A stretch of DNA of 10,959 nucleotides from JBFILW01 sp041612005 (GTDB lineage: Bacteria; Gemmatimonadota; Gemmatimonadetes; Palauibacterales; Palauibacteraceae). The stretch is taken from NCBI GenBank assembly GCA_041612005.1, contig JBFILW010000087.1, positions 1 to 10,959 on the forward strand, in the 5' to 3' direction. The notes under the pieces are model-generated. The model saw only the letters and a program-made list of their open reading frames with translations. It was not told where the DNA came from and searched no databases. The translations under genes and the position numbers were made by a program. Below are positions 1-6,614 of this stretch, one piece after another (positions within the stretch are counted from its first letter, which is position 1; each line of letters begins with the position of its first letter).

Positions 1-1686
1 GCCGAGGGCACCGACGACGAGATCTTCCGGCTCGTCGACGATGTCGCATCACGATTGCTCGCCAGCCTGAGTGGAGGGCCGGGGGCCCGCGTCACGCGGA
101 TCGCCGCCGTCACGACATCCTCGCTGCCTGCCTTGCGCGCCTACCTGGAGGGCGAGGCCGCCATGCGGCGCGGTCAATTCGAGGTCGCCCAGATGGCGTT
201 CGCACGGGCGATCGCCGCGGACAGCGCCTTCGCCCTGGCGCACTACAGGCTCAGCGTGGCCGCGGAATGGCTGACCCGCACGGAGCTGGCCCAGGAAGCC
301 GCCGAGCAGGCATTTGTCCATTCCGGGCGTCTCTCCGATCGGGACAACCGGTTGCTTGACGCGTTCCACCAATGGCGCCTCGGGGACGCGGATTACGCCG
401 AGGATATCTACCGGAGCCACGTGGGGACGTATCCGGACGACGTGGAGGCCTGGTTCCAGCTCGGCGAGGTGCTGTTTCACTATAACCCGGTGCGAGCGCG
501 GCCGGTGACGGAGTCGGCGGACGCGTTCCGACAGGTGCTCCGGTGGGAGCCGGACCACGCCACATCTCTCGTCCACCTTGCACGCCTTCTCGCCCGGCAG
601 GACGATCTGGATGCCCTGGATTCCGTGGTGGCGGAGTTCGTCGCCCTCAGTCCGGAGGGCGACCGCCAGTACGAGATTCTGGCCCTGCAGGCCTTCGCGC
701 ACGGCGATCCGGACGCGGAGCAGCGAACGCTCGACGCCCTGGGAGCGGCCAAGGATCTCTCGGTGATCTTGGCCATCTGGGACATCGCGCTGTATACCGA
801 CAACCTCGAGGGGGCCGAGCGCCTGACCGAGAGGCTGGCCAGCCTGCCGCGAGCCGTTGGCGTCCGCTCGCTCGCCTACTCGTACCTCGCGTTCATGAAG
901 GCAGGGCGCGGCCAGTTCCGCGAGGCCTCGCGCGTGCTCGACCTGCTGGCCGGAGTCGATCCACGCAGCGCGCTCGAATTCCGTGCCCTCCTCGCCTCGT
1001 TGCCCTTCGCGCCCTTCGATCCTGCGGAGCTGCGGCGCATCCGCGAGGACGTGCTCGCGATGGATACGACGTCGGTCCACGTGCCCGGCGAGGTCAGTAT
1101 GTACTTCTCCATCCACAACAATCTCCACGGAATGCTGAGGCCGTACCTCGCGGGCGAGTTATCCGCGCGTCTCGGCGACACGGCCGCCGCACTCGAGTAT
1201 GCCGCGGAGATCGAGGCCTCCACGTACGAGGGGATGGTGCAGACTCTGTCCCACGACCTGGCGCGCGGGATCCGGGCGCGGGTCGCGCAGGCAGGTGGCC
1301 GCGAGCAGGAAGCACTGTCCATCCTGGAGGCGAACCAGAACCAGGTCTGGTACCAGATGATGATCGCCTCACCGCTCTATTCGCAGGACATAGAGCGCTA
1401 CCTGCGCGCGGAGCTGTTGTACGAGCTGGGGCGGTACGAGGAAGCCGACGCCTGGTACGCCAACTTCGTGGGCACCTCGGCCTACGAACTTGCGTACGTG
1501 CCGATGCTCGAGCTGCGCCGCGCGCAGATTGCCGAGCGGATGGGACGGACCGCCGAGTCGGTCGCGCACCACGAGAGGTTCGTGAGCCTCTGGTCGGACG
1601 CGGACCCGGAGCTGCGGAACCTGGTGAGAGACGCCGAGAGGAAGCTCTCCGCCCTCAGAGCAGCTTTGCCAGCCGAATCCCCGTGA
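1..1686 (+). CDS. TPR-repeat protein, C-terminal part (5' end outside window)
   Basis: The frame is open from base 1 to a TGA at 1684-1686, so only the C-terminal 561 residues are visible. A TTG at 55 lies in the middle of continuous coding sequence and is not a convincing start. The visible protein is almost wholly helical, with repeated TPR-like helix pairs. The first is clearest, at about residues 42-80 (ALRAYLEGEAAMRRGQFEVA, then an ARAIAADSAFALAHYRL-type consensus). Further degenerate repeats follow near DVEAWFQLGEVLF, HATSLVHLARLL and, at the end, LRAELLYELGRYEEADAWY. No enzyme domain is visible. In Gemmatimonadota and Acidobacteriota this C-terminal layout usually follows an N-terminal Ser/Thr kinase or a TolB/FlgO-like or transcription-activator domain, so the full protein is probably a large signalling or scaffold protein. 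That N-terminal half is inference. The 3' end overlaps the convergent egtB gene by 32 nt. Confidence 0.85.
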   Translation, partial: AEGTDDEIFRLVDDVASRLLASLSGGPGARVTRIAAVTTSSLPALRAYLEGEAAMRRGQFEVAQMAFARAIAADSAFALAHYRLSVAAEWLTRTELAQEAAEQAFVHSGRLSDRDNRLLDAFHQWRLGDADYAEDIYRSHVGTYPDDVEAWFQLGEVLFHYNPVRARPVTESADAFRQVLRWEPDHATSLVHLARLLARQDDLDALDSVVAEFVALSPEGDRQYEILALQAFAHGDPDAEQRTLDALGAAKDLSVILAIWDIALYTDNLEGAERLTERLASLPRAVGVRSLAYSYLAFMKAGRGQFREASRVLDLLAGVDPRSALEFRALLASLPFAPFDPAELRRIREDVLAMDTTSVHVPGEVSMYFSIHNNLHGMLRPYLAGELSARLGDTAAALEYAAEIEASTYEGMVQTLSHDLARGIRARVAQAGGREQEALSILEANQNQVWYQMMIASPLYSQDIERYLRAELLYELGRYEEADAWYANFVGTSAYELAYVPMLELRRAQIAERMGRTAESVAHHERFVSLWSDADPELRNLVRDAERKLSALRAALPAESP

Positions 1687-2974
1687 ACTGAAACCGCGTG
1701 TTCGCCGGCCAGAAATTGCGGTAGCTCACCCGCATGTGGTTCGCCGGCGTCGCGCACGAACCTCCCCGCAGGACCCTCTGGTTGTCCATGAACTTCCCGT
1801 TGTACTCGGCGATGCTGCCCTCGAACGGGCGGTAACCCGGGTACGGGTCGTAGTGACTGACCGTCCACTCCCACACGTCGCCGGCCATCTGAAGCATTCG
1901 GCCGGCTTCGCCACGAGCCGGAACCGGGTGCAGGGCACCCGAATCGAGGTAGTTGACGCCGGCGAAACTGAAGCCCGATTCACGCGCCGCATGCTCCCAC
2001 TCGCGCTCGGTTGGCGTCCGGGCGCCGCGCCAACTCGGGTCGTTGTTCGACTTCCAGCGCGCGTACGCATCGGCTTCGTAAAAGCTGACGTGACAGACCG
2101 GCTCGTCGGGATCCACGCCGCGCGTCCCCGAGAGGGTCCACGACTGCCACTGGCCGTCCACTCTCTCCCAGTACAGCGGCGCCTCCCAGCCCTCGGCGTC
2201 CACGGCCGTCCACCCATTCGAGAGCCAGAGGAGCGAATCGGAATAGCCGCCATCCTCCATGAACTCCGCGTATTCCCGGTTGGTGACTAGCCGGTTCATG
2301 AGCGCGAAGTCGTCCAGCCACGCCTTGTGCACGCCCAGCTCGTTATCCCAGCACCACCCGTCCTCGAGGTTGCCGAACTCGTACAGTCCTCCCTCGAATC
2401 CGATTGTCTCCGCCGCCGGAACGGTGCCGGCCTGCGATTCGGCCGCGGGGCCGTACGGCTCGCGCAGCTGGCGCACGTTGGAGCCCAGGATGTGCTTGAA
2501 TTCGGTTACCAGCAGCTCCTGGTGCTGTTGCTCGTGGTTGATCCCGATCACGGTGTAGTCTCGAACCGTGTCGAAGTCGGCCTCATCCACCTCCCGAATC
2601 AGCGCTTCCATCCGCTGATCGACCGATTGCCGGAAGCGGTAGATGCGGTCGGTGGTCGGGCGGGTGACCAGGCCCCGGTGATCCCTCGCGATGCGCGGCC
2701 CGAGGGCGATGTAGTACGAGTTGAGCACGTACTCGAGGTTCGTGTCTTCGTCCGAATACCTCCCGAACGGTTCCAGAATGTTCTTGGCGAAAAACCAGCT
2801 CGTGTGCCCCAGGTTCCACCACGGCGGGCTCACGTCGGTCATCGACTGGATGCGATAGTCCTCGGGCTCGAGCGGCTGACAGAGCTCGATGCTGAGCGCT
2901 CGGGTCCGGCGGTAACGCTCCACGAGCTGCTGGCGGGCGGTTGCGATATCGATCGAGGCTTCCAGTACTGTCAT
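1655..2974 (-). CDS. egtB: EgtB-type sulfoxide synthase (ergothioneine biosynthesis)
   Basis: Predicted non-heme iron enzyme of 439 residues that joins a thiol substrate to trimethylhistidine (hercynine) with O2, the C-S bond step of ergothioneine synthesis in the cytoplasm. The N-terminal DinB_2 domain carries the expected three-His iron site: His57 in WNLGHTSWFF, and His147 and His151 in HEQQHQE. The C-terminal half is a formylglycine-generating-enzyme-like sulfatase-modifying domain, with VCHVSFYEADAYARW, RTPTEREWEHAAR, GDVWEWT, RGGSC and a terminal GIRLAKLL. The length fits the family. I chose ATG 2974 because the upstream TTG at 3049 falls inside the predicted -35 box and would add a Pro/Arg-rich tail foreign to the family. 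No egtD methyltransferase lies next to it, so hercynine supply must be encoded elsewhere. Whether it uses gamma-glutamylcysteine or cysteine cannot be decided by eye. An SenA-like or OvoA-like role is possible but less likely. Confidence 0.9.
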   Translation of the reverse strand: MTVLEASIDIATARQQLVERYRRTRALSIELCQPLEPEDYRIQSMTDVSPPWWNLGHTSWFFAKNILEPFGRYSDEDTNLEYVLNSYYIALGPRIARDHRGLVTRPTTDRIYRFRQSVDQRMEALIREVDEADFDTVRDYTVIGINHEQQHQELLVTEFKHILGSNVRQLREPYGPAAESQAGTVPAAETIGFEGGLYEFGNLEDGWCWDNELGVHKAWLDDFALMNRLVTNREYAEFMEDGGYSDSLLWLSNGWTAVDAEGWEAPLYWERVDGQWQSWTLSGTRGVDPDEPVCHVSFYEADAYARWKSNNDPSWRGARTPTEREWEHAARESGFSFAGVNYLDSGALHPVPARGEAGRMLQMAGDVWEWTVSHYDPYPGYRPFEGSIAEYNGKFMDNQRVLRGGSCATPANHMRVSYRNFWPANTRFQFTGIRLAKLL

Positions 2975-3020
2975 CGCGGGTCGTGTCCTCGTTCCGGCGG
3001 CGGGTCGAATCGGGGGTGGC

Positions 3021-3049
3021 AATCTAGGTGCCCTCCGACAGCGACTCAA
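3021..3049 (-). promoter_or_regulatory. Sigma-70-like promoter of egtB
   Basis: On the minus strand TTGAGT (3049-3044) is followed after exactly 17 nt by TAGATT (3026-3021). These are good matches to the -35 and -10 consensus at ideal spacing. Transcription would start near 3014, giving a leader of about 40 nt before ATG 2974. The leader contains GAGG at about 13-16 nt upstream of the ATG, a somewhat distant ribosome binding site. If the organism uses a different housekeeping consensus, the match could be chance. Confidence 0.5.
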
Positions 3050-3063
3050 CTACAATGTCTCGA

Positions 3064-3094
3064 TGCCTGCCGGAGTTCCCGGGAGTGTCAGGCA
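3064..3094. repeat. Inverted repeat in the egtB / secreted-protein divergent region
   Basis: TGCCTG at 3064-3069 is matched by CAGGCA at 3089-3094. Between them lies the 8-bp palindrome TCCCGGGA (3077-3084), almost concentric with the arms. The element sits 15 nt upstream of the egtB -35 box and about 75 nt upstream of the divergent gene, where an operator could act on either. It could equally be a chance palindrome in GC-rich DNA. Confidence 0.3.
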
Positions 3095-3161
3095 AGGACG
3101 GCTTCAGGCGTTGTAAGATGGGACGGGTCAGCGACCGGCGGGGCCTTCACGAAGTCATACC

Positions 3162-3165
3162 GGAG
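3162..3165 (+). promoter_or_regulatory. Ribosome binding site of the small secreted protein
   Basis: GGAG lies 5 nt before ATG 3171, a normal spacing. It supports this ATG over the TTG codons directly after it (3174, 3177). Confidence 0.55.
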
Positions 3166-3170
3166 CATTC

Positions 3171-3596
3171 ATGTTGCTTGAAAGAAGCAGAACCGCCATC
3201 CCGCTAATGGCGTTGCTCGCGGTTCTCCCGGCTGGCGGTCCAGCGGCTTGTGGATCCGCCGATCCGCAGGACCCGGACCTGTGCGCCTGCACGGAGGAGT
3301 TTCGTTCCTTCACGGTGAAGCTGGTGGACTCCGATGGCTCGCCGTTGCGAGGCGTCAACTTTGACGTGACGATCCTGCGCACGGGGGAGAAGGTGAACGT
3401 GGTGGAGTGGGTACCGGGCGTCTATACCGTGTTCGATGACAGCTTCACCAGCCAGATCCTGCCCGACGAGGTGATTCGCGTGAAGGCGATCAAGGACGCG
3501 TCGATCGCGACCCGGGACTTCATCTTCACGGTCGACGAGCCCTGTCGCTGCCACGTGCAGAAAGTGTCGGGCCCGGAGGTGATCGTTCTTCCGTAA
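3171..3596 (+). CDS. Small secreted protein with paired CxC motifs, unknown function
   Basis: A 141-residue protein that I cannot assign to a named family. Residues 1-26 form a secretion signal: a basic start with Arg5 and Arg7, a hydrophobic core PLMALLAVLPAGG, then AAC at 25-27. Cys27 could be a lipidation site, but Pro at -3 makes the lipobox poor, so ordinary export is equally likely. After a short linker comes a CxC pair (Cys38, Cys40), then about 80 residues rich in beta strands. The stretch FTVKLVDSDGSPLRGVNFDV resembles a carboxypeptidase-regulatory-like or Ig-like beta-sandwich. A second CxC pair (Cys125, Cys127, in PCRCH) lies near the C-terminus. The symmetric cysteines suggest disulfides clamping the domain outside the cytoplasm. 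It is divergent from egtB and convergent, with a 26-nt gap, to the ABC operon. The ribosome site and continuous codon structure support a real gene. Confidence 0.75.
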   Translation: MLLERSRTAIPLMALLAVLPAGGPAACGSADPQDPDLCACTEEFRSFTVKLVDSDGSPLRGVNFDVTILRTGEKVNVVEWVPGVYTVFDDSFTSQILPDEVIRVKAIKDASIATRDFIFTVDEPCRCHVQKVSGPEVIVLP

Positions 3597-3622
3597 CGAT
3601 ACGGCCCTCGGGCGGTATGTGA

Positions 3623-4786
3623 TCAGCCTTCCCGCAGCGCCTGCGCCACCTGCAGGCGGGCCGCGCGAAGAGCCGGGAAGAACCCGCCGATGGTGCCCAT
3701 TACCGCGGCAAAGACCAGCCCCGCCACGAGCAGCATCGGCGTGACCCGGAAGGCGAAGGCCACCTCGCTGAACGAGCTCCAGTTGGTGGTACTGGTCACC
3801 AGGCCGTTCACGGGCAGTGCCATTAGACCACCGAGCGCCCCGCCGAGCAGCGCGATGATCAGCGCCTCCAGCATGAACGAGCCGAGGACGTTTCTGGGCT
3901 TGAAGCCGAGTGTGAGGAGGACGCCGATCTCCGGCGCCCGGGAGGCGACCGCGGCGTACATGGTGTTGATCGCCCCGAATATGGCGCCGACGGCCATCAC
4001 GCCCGCCACGAACACGGCAAAGAAACCGAGGATGTTGCTGAGGAGCGCCGACTGATTCGTGTAGAACGCGGCCTCGCGCTGCGCGCCGACGGACAGACGC
4101 GGGTCGTTCTCCAGTGTCTCCTTGATCCCGTCGAACGCCGACGGATCCGCCATCCGGAAGGTGAGCGACTGAAAGCCCTGCCCGCGGAACACCGGCATGA
4201 ACTGCTCGTTCTCTCCCCAAACCTCCGACTCGAAGGCCGATCCCCCGGCTTCGAAGTGGCCGACCACGTCCCAGTTCCGTCCGCCGAAGCTCATCACGTC
4301 GCCGATCTGGACGTTCGGAAAGCGCCCGGTGAGGTTCTTTCCGATCACGACTTCCGCCGCCCCGGGCCGGAACCAGCGGCCATCGACCAGCTCGATCGCG
4401 CCGCGGACTTCGGCCGCCTGCGGGCTCACGCCGCGCGCCACCACGTTGGCCAGGCCCCCATCGAGGCGGTTGAGGCTGATGACGACGAACGTTTCCGGAC
4501 TCGCCAGCGAAACCCCCTCTGCGTTCTTGGCCACAAACGGCATCGCGCCGATGATGTTGGCTGTCTCCCGGCTCAGACCACTCGTCAACTCGTCGTTCGA
4601 TCCCTTGCGCAGCACGATCACGTTGTCGGTGGACCCCGAGCTCACGAGCGCGGCGCGGAAGCCGTTGGCCAACGCCATCATGGCCACGAACACTGCGACG
4701 ACCAGCGCCATGCCGAGCGCGGTCGTAATCGTCGACACGGGTCGGTTCTTGAGACTGCGCAGGTTGTAGATGATCGGAATCTTCAT
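3623..4786 (-). CDS. ABC transporter permease, FtsX/MacB family (second permease)
   Basis: Inner-membrane subunit of 387 residues with the four-helix FtsX/MacB layout. One helix lies at about 18-42, followed by a large periplasmic domain (about 43-245, MacB_PCD-like). Three more helices lie at about 250-280, 300-326 and 351-373. The segment AVASRAPEIGVLLTLGFKPR between helices 2 and 3 is the usual coupling segment that touches the ATPase (EIGVLLTLG motif). The end, PALRAARLQVAQALREG, is the family's standard C-terminal tail. It is the last gene of the operon, starting 4 nt after the preceding permease. Its ribosome site (AGGGTGAG) overlaps that gene's stop codon, which suggests translational coupling. 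It most likely pairs with the other permease as a heterodimer, as LolC and LolE do. The substrate is unknown. Confidence 0.92.
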   Translation of the reverse strand: MKIPIIYNLRSLKNRPVSTITTALGMALVVAVFVAMMALANGFRAALVSSGSTDNVIVLRKGSNDELTSGLSRETANIIGAMPFVAKNAEGVSLASPETFVVISLNRLDGGLANVVARGVSPQAAEVRGAIELVDGRWFRPGAAEVVIGKNLTGRFPNVQIGDVMSFGGRNWDVVGHFEAGGSAFESEVWGENEQFMPVFRGQGFQSLTFRMADPSAFDGIKETLENDPRLSVGAQREAAFYTNQSALLSNILGFFAVFVAGVMAVGAIFGAINTMYAAVASRAPEIGVLLTLGFKPRNVLGSFMLEALIIALLGGALGGLMALPVNGLVTSTTNWSSFSEVAFAFRVTPMLLVAGLVFAAVMGTIGGFFPALRAARLQVAQALREG

Positions 4787-4790
4787 CGTC

Positions 4791-5930
4791 TCACCCTACG
4801 TGGCGGAGCGCTTCGACGACCGAGAGCCGCGCCGACTGCCACGCGGGCACCGCGCCGGCCACGAGGCCCAGCAGAGCAGCGATCGCGAGGCCGGCGCCGA
4901 TCGTGCCGATCGCCACCGAGAAACCAGGCAGAAAGCTGGCCAGCGGATCAGAGGACTCGAACATCAGTTTGGCTCCCATCAACCCCAGAAATCCTCCAAG
5001 GAGCGAGATGAGGAGCGCTTCCACGATCACGAGGCTCGCCAGTTGGCCGTCGCGGAAGCCCAGGGTCTTCAGCACGGCGACCTCGCCCGTCCTCTCGCGC
5101 GCCGCCATCATCATCGTGTTGGCCGCGATCAGAAGGATCGCGAAGAAGACGGCCGTGCCGATCGCGCGCACCAGGAAGCCGACGTTCCCCCACATGGTCA
5201 CAAAGCCGGCCTGAAAGGCGCGCTCCGTCTCGGTCTTGGTCGGCGCCGTCGAGTTCTCGAACATGGCGTCGACGCGTGCCGACACCGCACCCGCCTGATC
5301 AGGATCCTCTAGTTCGAGGATGTACCAGCCGTGACGCGCCGTCTGGTTCGAGAGTTCGTAGAGGTAGTCGAAGTGGAAGTAGAACGTCTCTTCGCCGAAG
5401 CTCGGGTCCTCCGCTTCGTAGACGCCCCGGATGGTGAACTCCCAGTCGCCGGGCCATATGGTCCCCTGCAGGGTCACAGTCTGCCCCAGCCGCCAGCCGA
5501 ACCTCTCCATCAGTTTGCGACCGACGATGGCCGCGGTGCGCTCCTCCCGGAAGGCTCGCAGCTGGTCCTCGGGGACGAGAACCTCAGGGTACATGTCGAA
5601 GTAGACGACCGGGTCGATCGCAAACTGGGCAAAGAAATCCTTCGGGTCCACGTAGACGGCGCCAAACCAGCTCACGTGGGTCGCCTCTCGCACCCCCGGG
5701 GTGCCGCGGAGGCGCTCGTGGTACGACTGGGGCATGTCGAACGTGATGCCGATCGCGTTGCGCGTGGACAGCCGCGATTCGCTGCCGGTTTCCGTCACCG
5801 ACGCCAGCGTCGTCAGCACCGACGCCAGGGTCGCGAAGAGGAAGAAGGCGACGGCCACACTGGCCAGGGTCAGCACTGTACGTCGCTTGCTGCGCATGAG
5901 GTTGGACCAAACGAGGCGCGCGTACTTCAT
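4791..5930 (-). CDS. ABC transporter permease, FtsX/MacB family (first permease)
   Basis: A 379-residue inner-membrane permease of the same fold as its neighbour but clearly different in sequence. An N-terminal amphipathic stretch (YARLVWSNLMRSKRRTVLTL) leads into helix 1 (about 18-42). A periplasmic domain follows to about residue 260. Three helices then follow (FAILLIAANTMMM; IVEALLISLLGGFLGLMGAK; IGAGLAIAALLGLVAGAVP), ending PAWQSARLSVVEALRHVG. The coupling motif is RTGEVAVLKTLGFRDGQ. The periplasmic domain contains VGRKLMERFGWRLGQTVTLQ, a typical MacB_PCD segment. The ATG overlaps the stop of the ATPase gene by 4 nt (ATGA), so translation of the two is probably coupled. Two distinct permease genes in one operon point to a heterodimeric transporter rather than a MacB-like homodimer. 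Confidence 0.92.
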   Translation of the reverse strand: MKYARLVWSNLMRSKRRTVLTLASVAVAFFLFATLASVLTTLASVTETGSESRLSTRNAIGITFDMPQSYHERLRGTPGVREATHVSWFGAVYVDPKDFFAQFAIDPVVYFDMYPEVLVPEDQLRAFREERTAAIVGRKLMERFGWRLGQTVTLQGTIWPGDWEFTIRGVYEAEDPSFGEETFYFHFDYLYELSNQTARHGWYILELEDPDQAGAVSARVDAMFENSTAPTKTETERAFQAGFVTMWGNVGFLVRAIGTAVFFAILLIAANTMMMAARERTGEVAVLKTLGFRDGQLASLVIVEALLISLLGGFLGLMGAKLMFESSDPLASFLPGFSVAIGTIGAGLAIAALLGLVAGAVPAWQSARLSVVEALRHVG

Positions 5931-6598
5931 CGGTGAAACACCCCTTTGTCGAGATGGATCGTATCGTGAGCCGTCTCGGCGGCGTGCGCATCGTGGGTGA
6001 CCATCAGAATCGTCTTTCCGTGCTCTTTGTTCAGCTCGCCAAGCAGCGCGAGGATCTCGTCAGCCGATTTGGCGTCGAGATCTCCGGTCGGCTCGTCGGC
6101 GAGGATGAGGGTGGGGTCGCTCACGATGGCGCGCGCGATGCCGACCCGCTGCTGCTCACCCCCCGACAGCTGGCGCGGGAAGTGATCGGAGCGGTCGACC
6201 AGTCCGACCACACCGAGCGCGATCCTCACCCGCTCGTTTCTCTCGGATTTCGACAGAGACGTCAGCAGCAGCGGAAGCTCGACGTTCTGGGCCGCGGTCA
6301 GCACCGGCAGCAGGTTGTAGAACTGAAAGATGAACCCGATGTTGTTCGCCCTGAAATCGGCGAGCTGCCTCGCCTTGAGCTGCGTCAAATCAACGCCCTC
6401 CACCACCACTGTGCCGCTATCGGGCTGGTCCAGGCCGGCGAGCATGTTCAGCAGAGTGCTCTTGCCGCTGCCGGACGGGCCCATAAGGGCCAGGTACTCC
6501 CCGCTTTCGATTTCCAGGTTGACTCCGGCGAACACCTGCACTGCCTGCGAGTCCTTGCTGTATGTCTTGTAGACATCGTGGACTTCGACCAGCGCCAT
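5927..6598 (-). CDS. ABC transporter ATP-binding protein, LolD/MacB type
   Basis: Cytoplasmic ATPase of 223 residues, the usual length for LolD-like subunits, with all nucleotide-binding motifs intact: Walker A GPSGSGKST (40-48), Q-loop Gln92 in FIFQFYNLLP, signature LSGGEQQ (144-150), Walker B LILADE (164-169), D-loop GDLD (172-175) and H-loop His202 in MVTHD. The FQFYNLLP and DEPTGDLDAKS stretches are characteristic of the branch that powers FtsX/MacB/LolCE permeases rather than importers. A GAGAG ribosome site lies just ahead of the ATG, 16 nt after the adaptor gene. It should drive conformational work in the periplasm through the two permeases encoded downstream. LolD itself is a possible assignment, but the adaptor in the same operon favours a MacAB-like exporter. 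Confidence 0.95.
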   Translation of the reverse strand: MALVEVHDVYKTYSKDSQAVQVFAGVNLEIESGEYLALMGPSGSGKSTLLNMLAGLDQPDSGTVVVEGVDLTQLKARQLADFRANNIGFIFQFYNLLPVLTAAQNVELPLLLTSLSKSERNERVRIALGVVGLVDRSDHFPRQLSGGEQQRVGIARAIVSDPTLILADEPTGDLDAKSADEILALLGELNKEHGKTILMVTHDAHAAETAHDTIHLDKGVFHR

Positions 6599-6614
6599 TT
6601 ATCTCTCTACCTGA

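Noticed and set aside
49..1128. Long open frame on the minus strand opposite the TPR gene
   Set aside because: GC-rich shadow: its composition (Arg, Gly, Glu, His) is that of a mirrored frame, with no recognisable motif, while the plus strand has clear TPR patterns.
2975..3049. Extended egtB start at TTG 3049
   Set aside because: It coincides with the -35 box and would be upstream of the predicted transcription start; the extension is Pro/Arg-rich and unlike EgtB.
3051..3119. TACAAT (3051-3056) and TAAGAT (3114-3119) as -10 boxes for the secreted-protein gene
   Set aside because: Neither has a credible -35 hexamer at 16-18 nt upstream, so I do not call a promoter.
2327..3181. Plus-strand open frame antisense to egtB, running into the secreted-protein start
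   Set aside because: The egtB frame carries all catalytic motifs. The antisense frame has no family resemblance and crosses the egtB promoter.
3597..3622. Possible bidirectional terminator between the secreted protein and the second permease
   Set aside because: Only GCCC/GGGC around a 2-nt loop is visible, with no T-tract; too weak to call.
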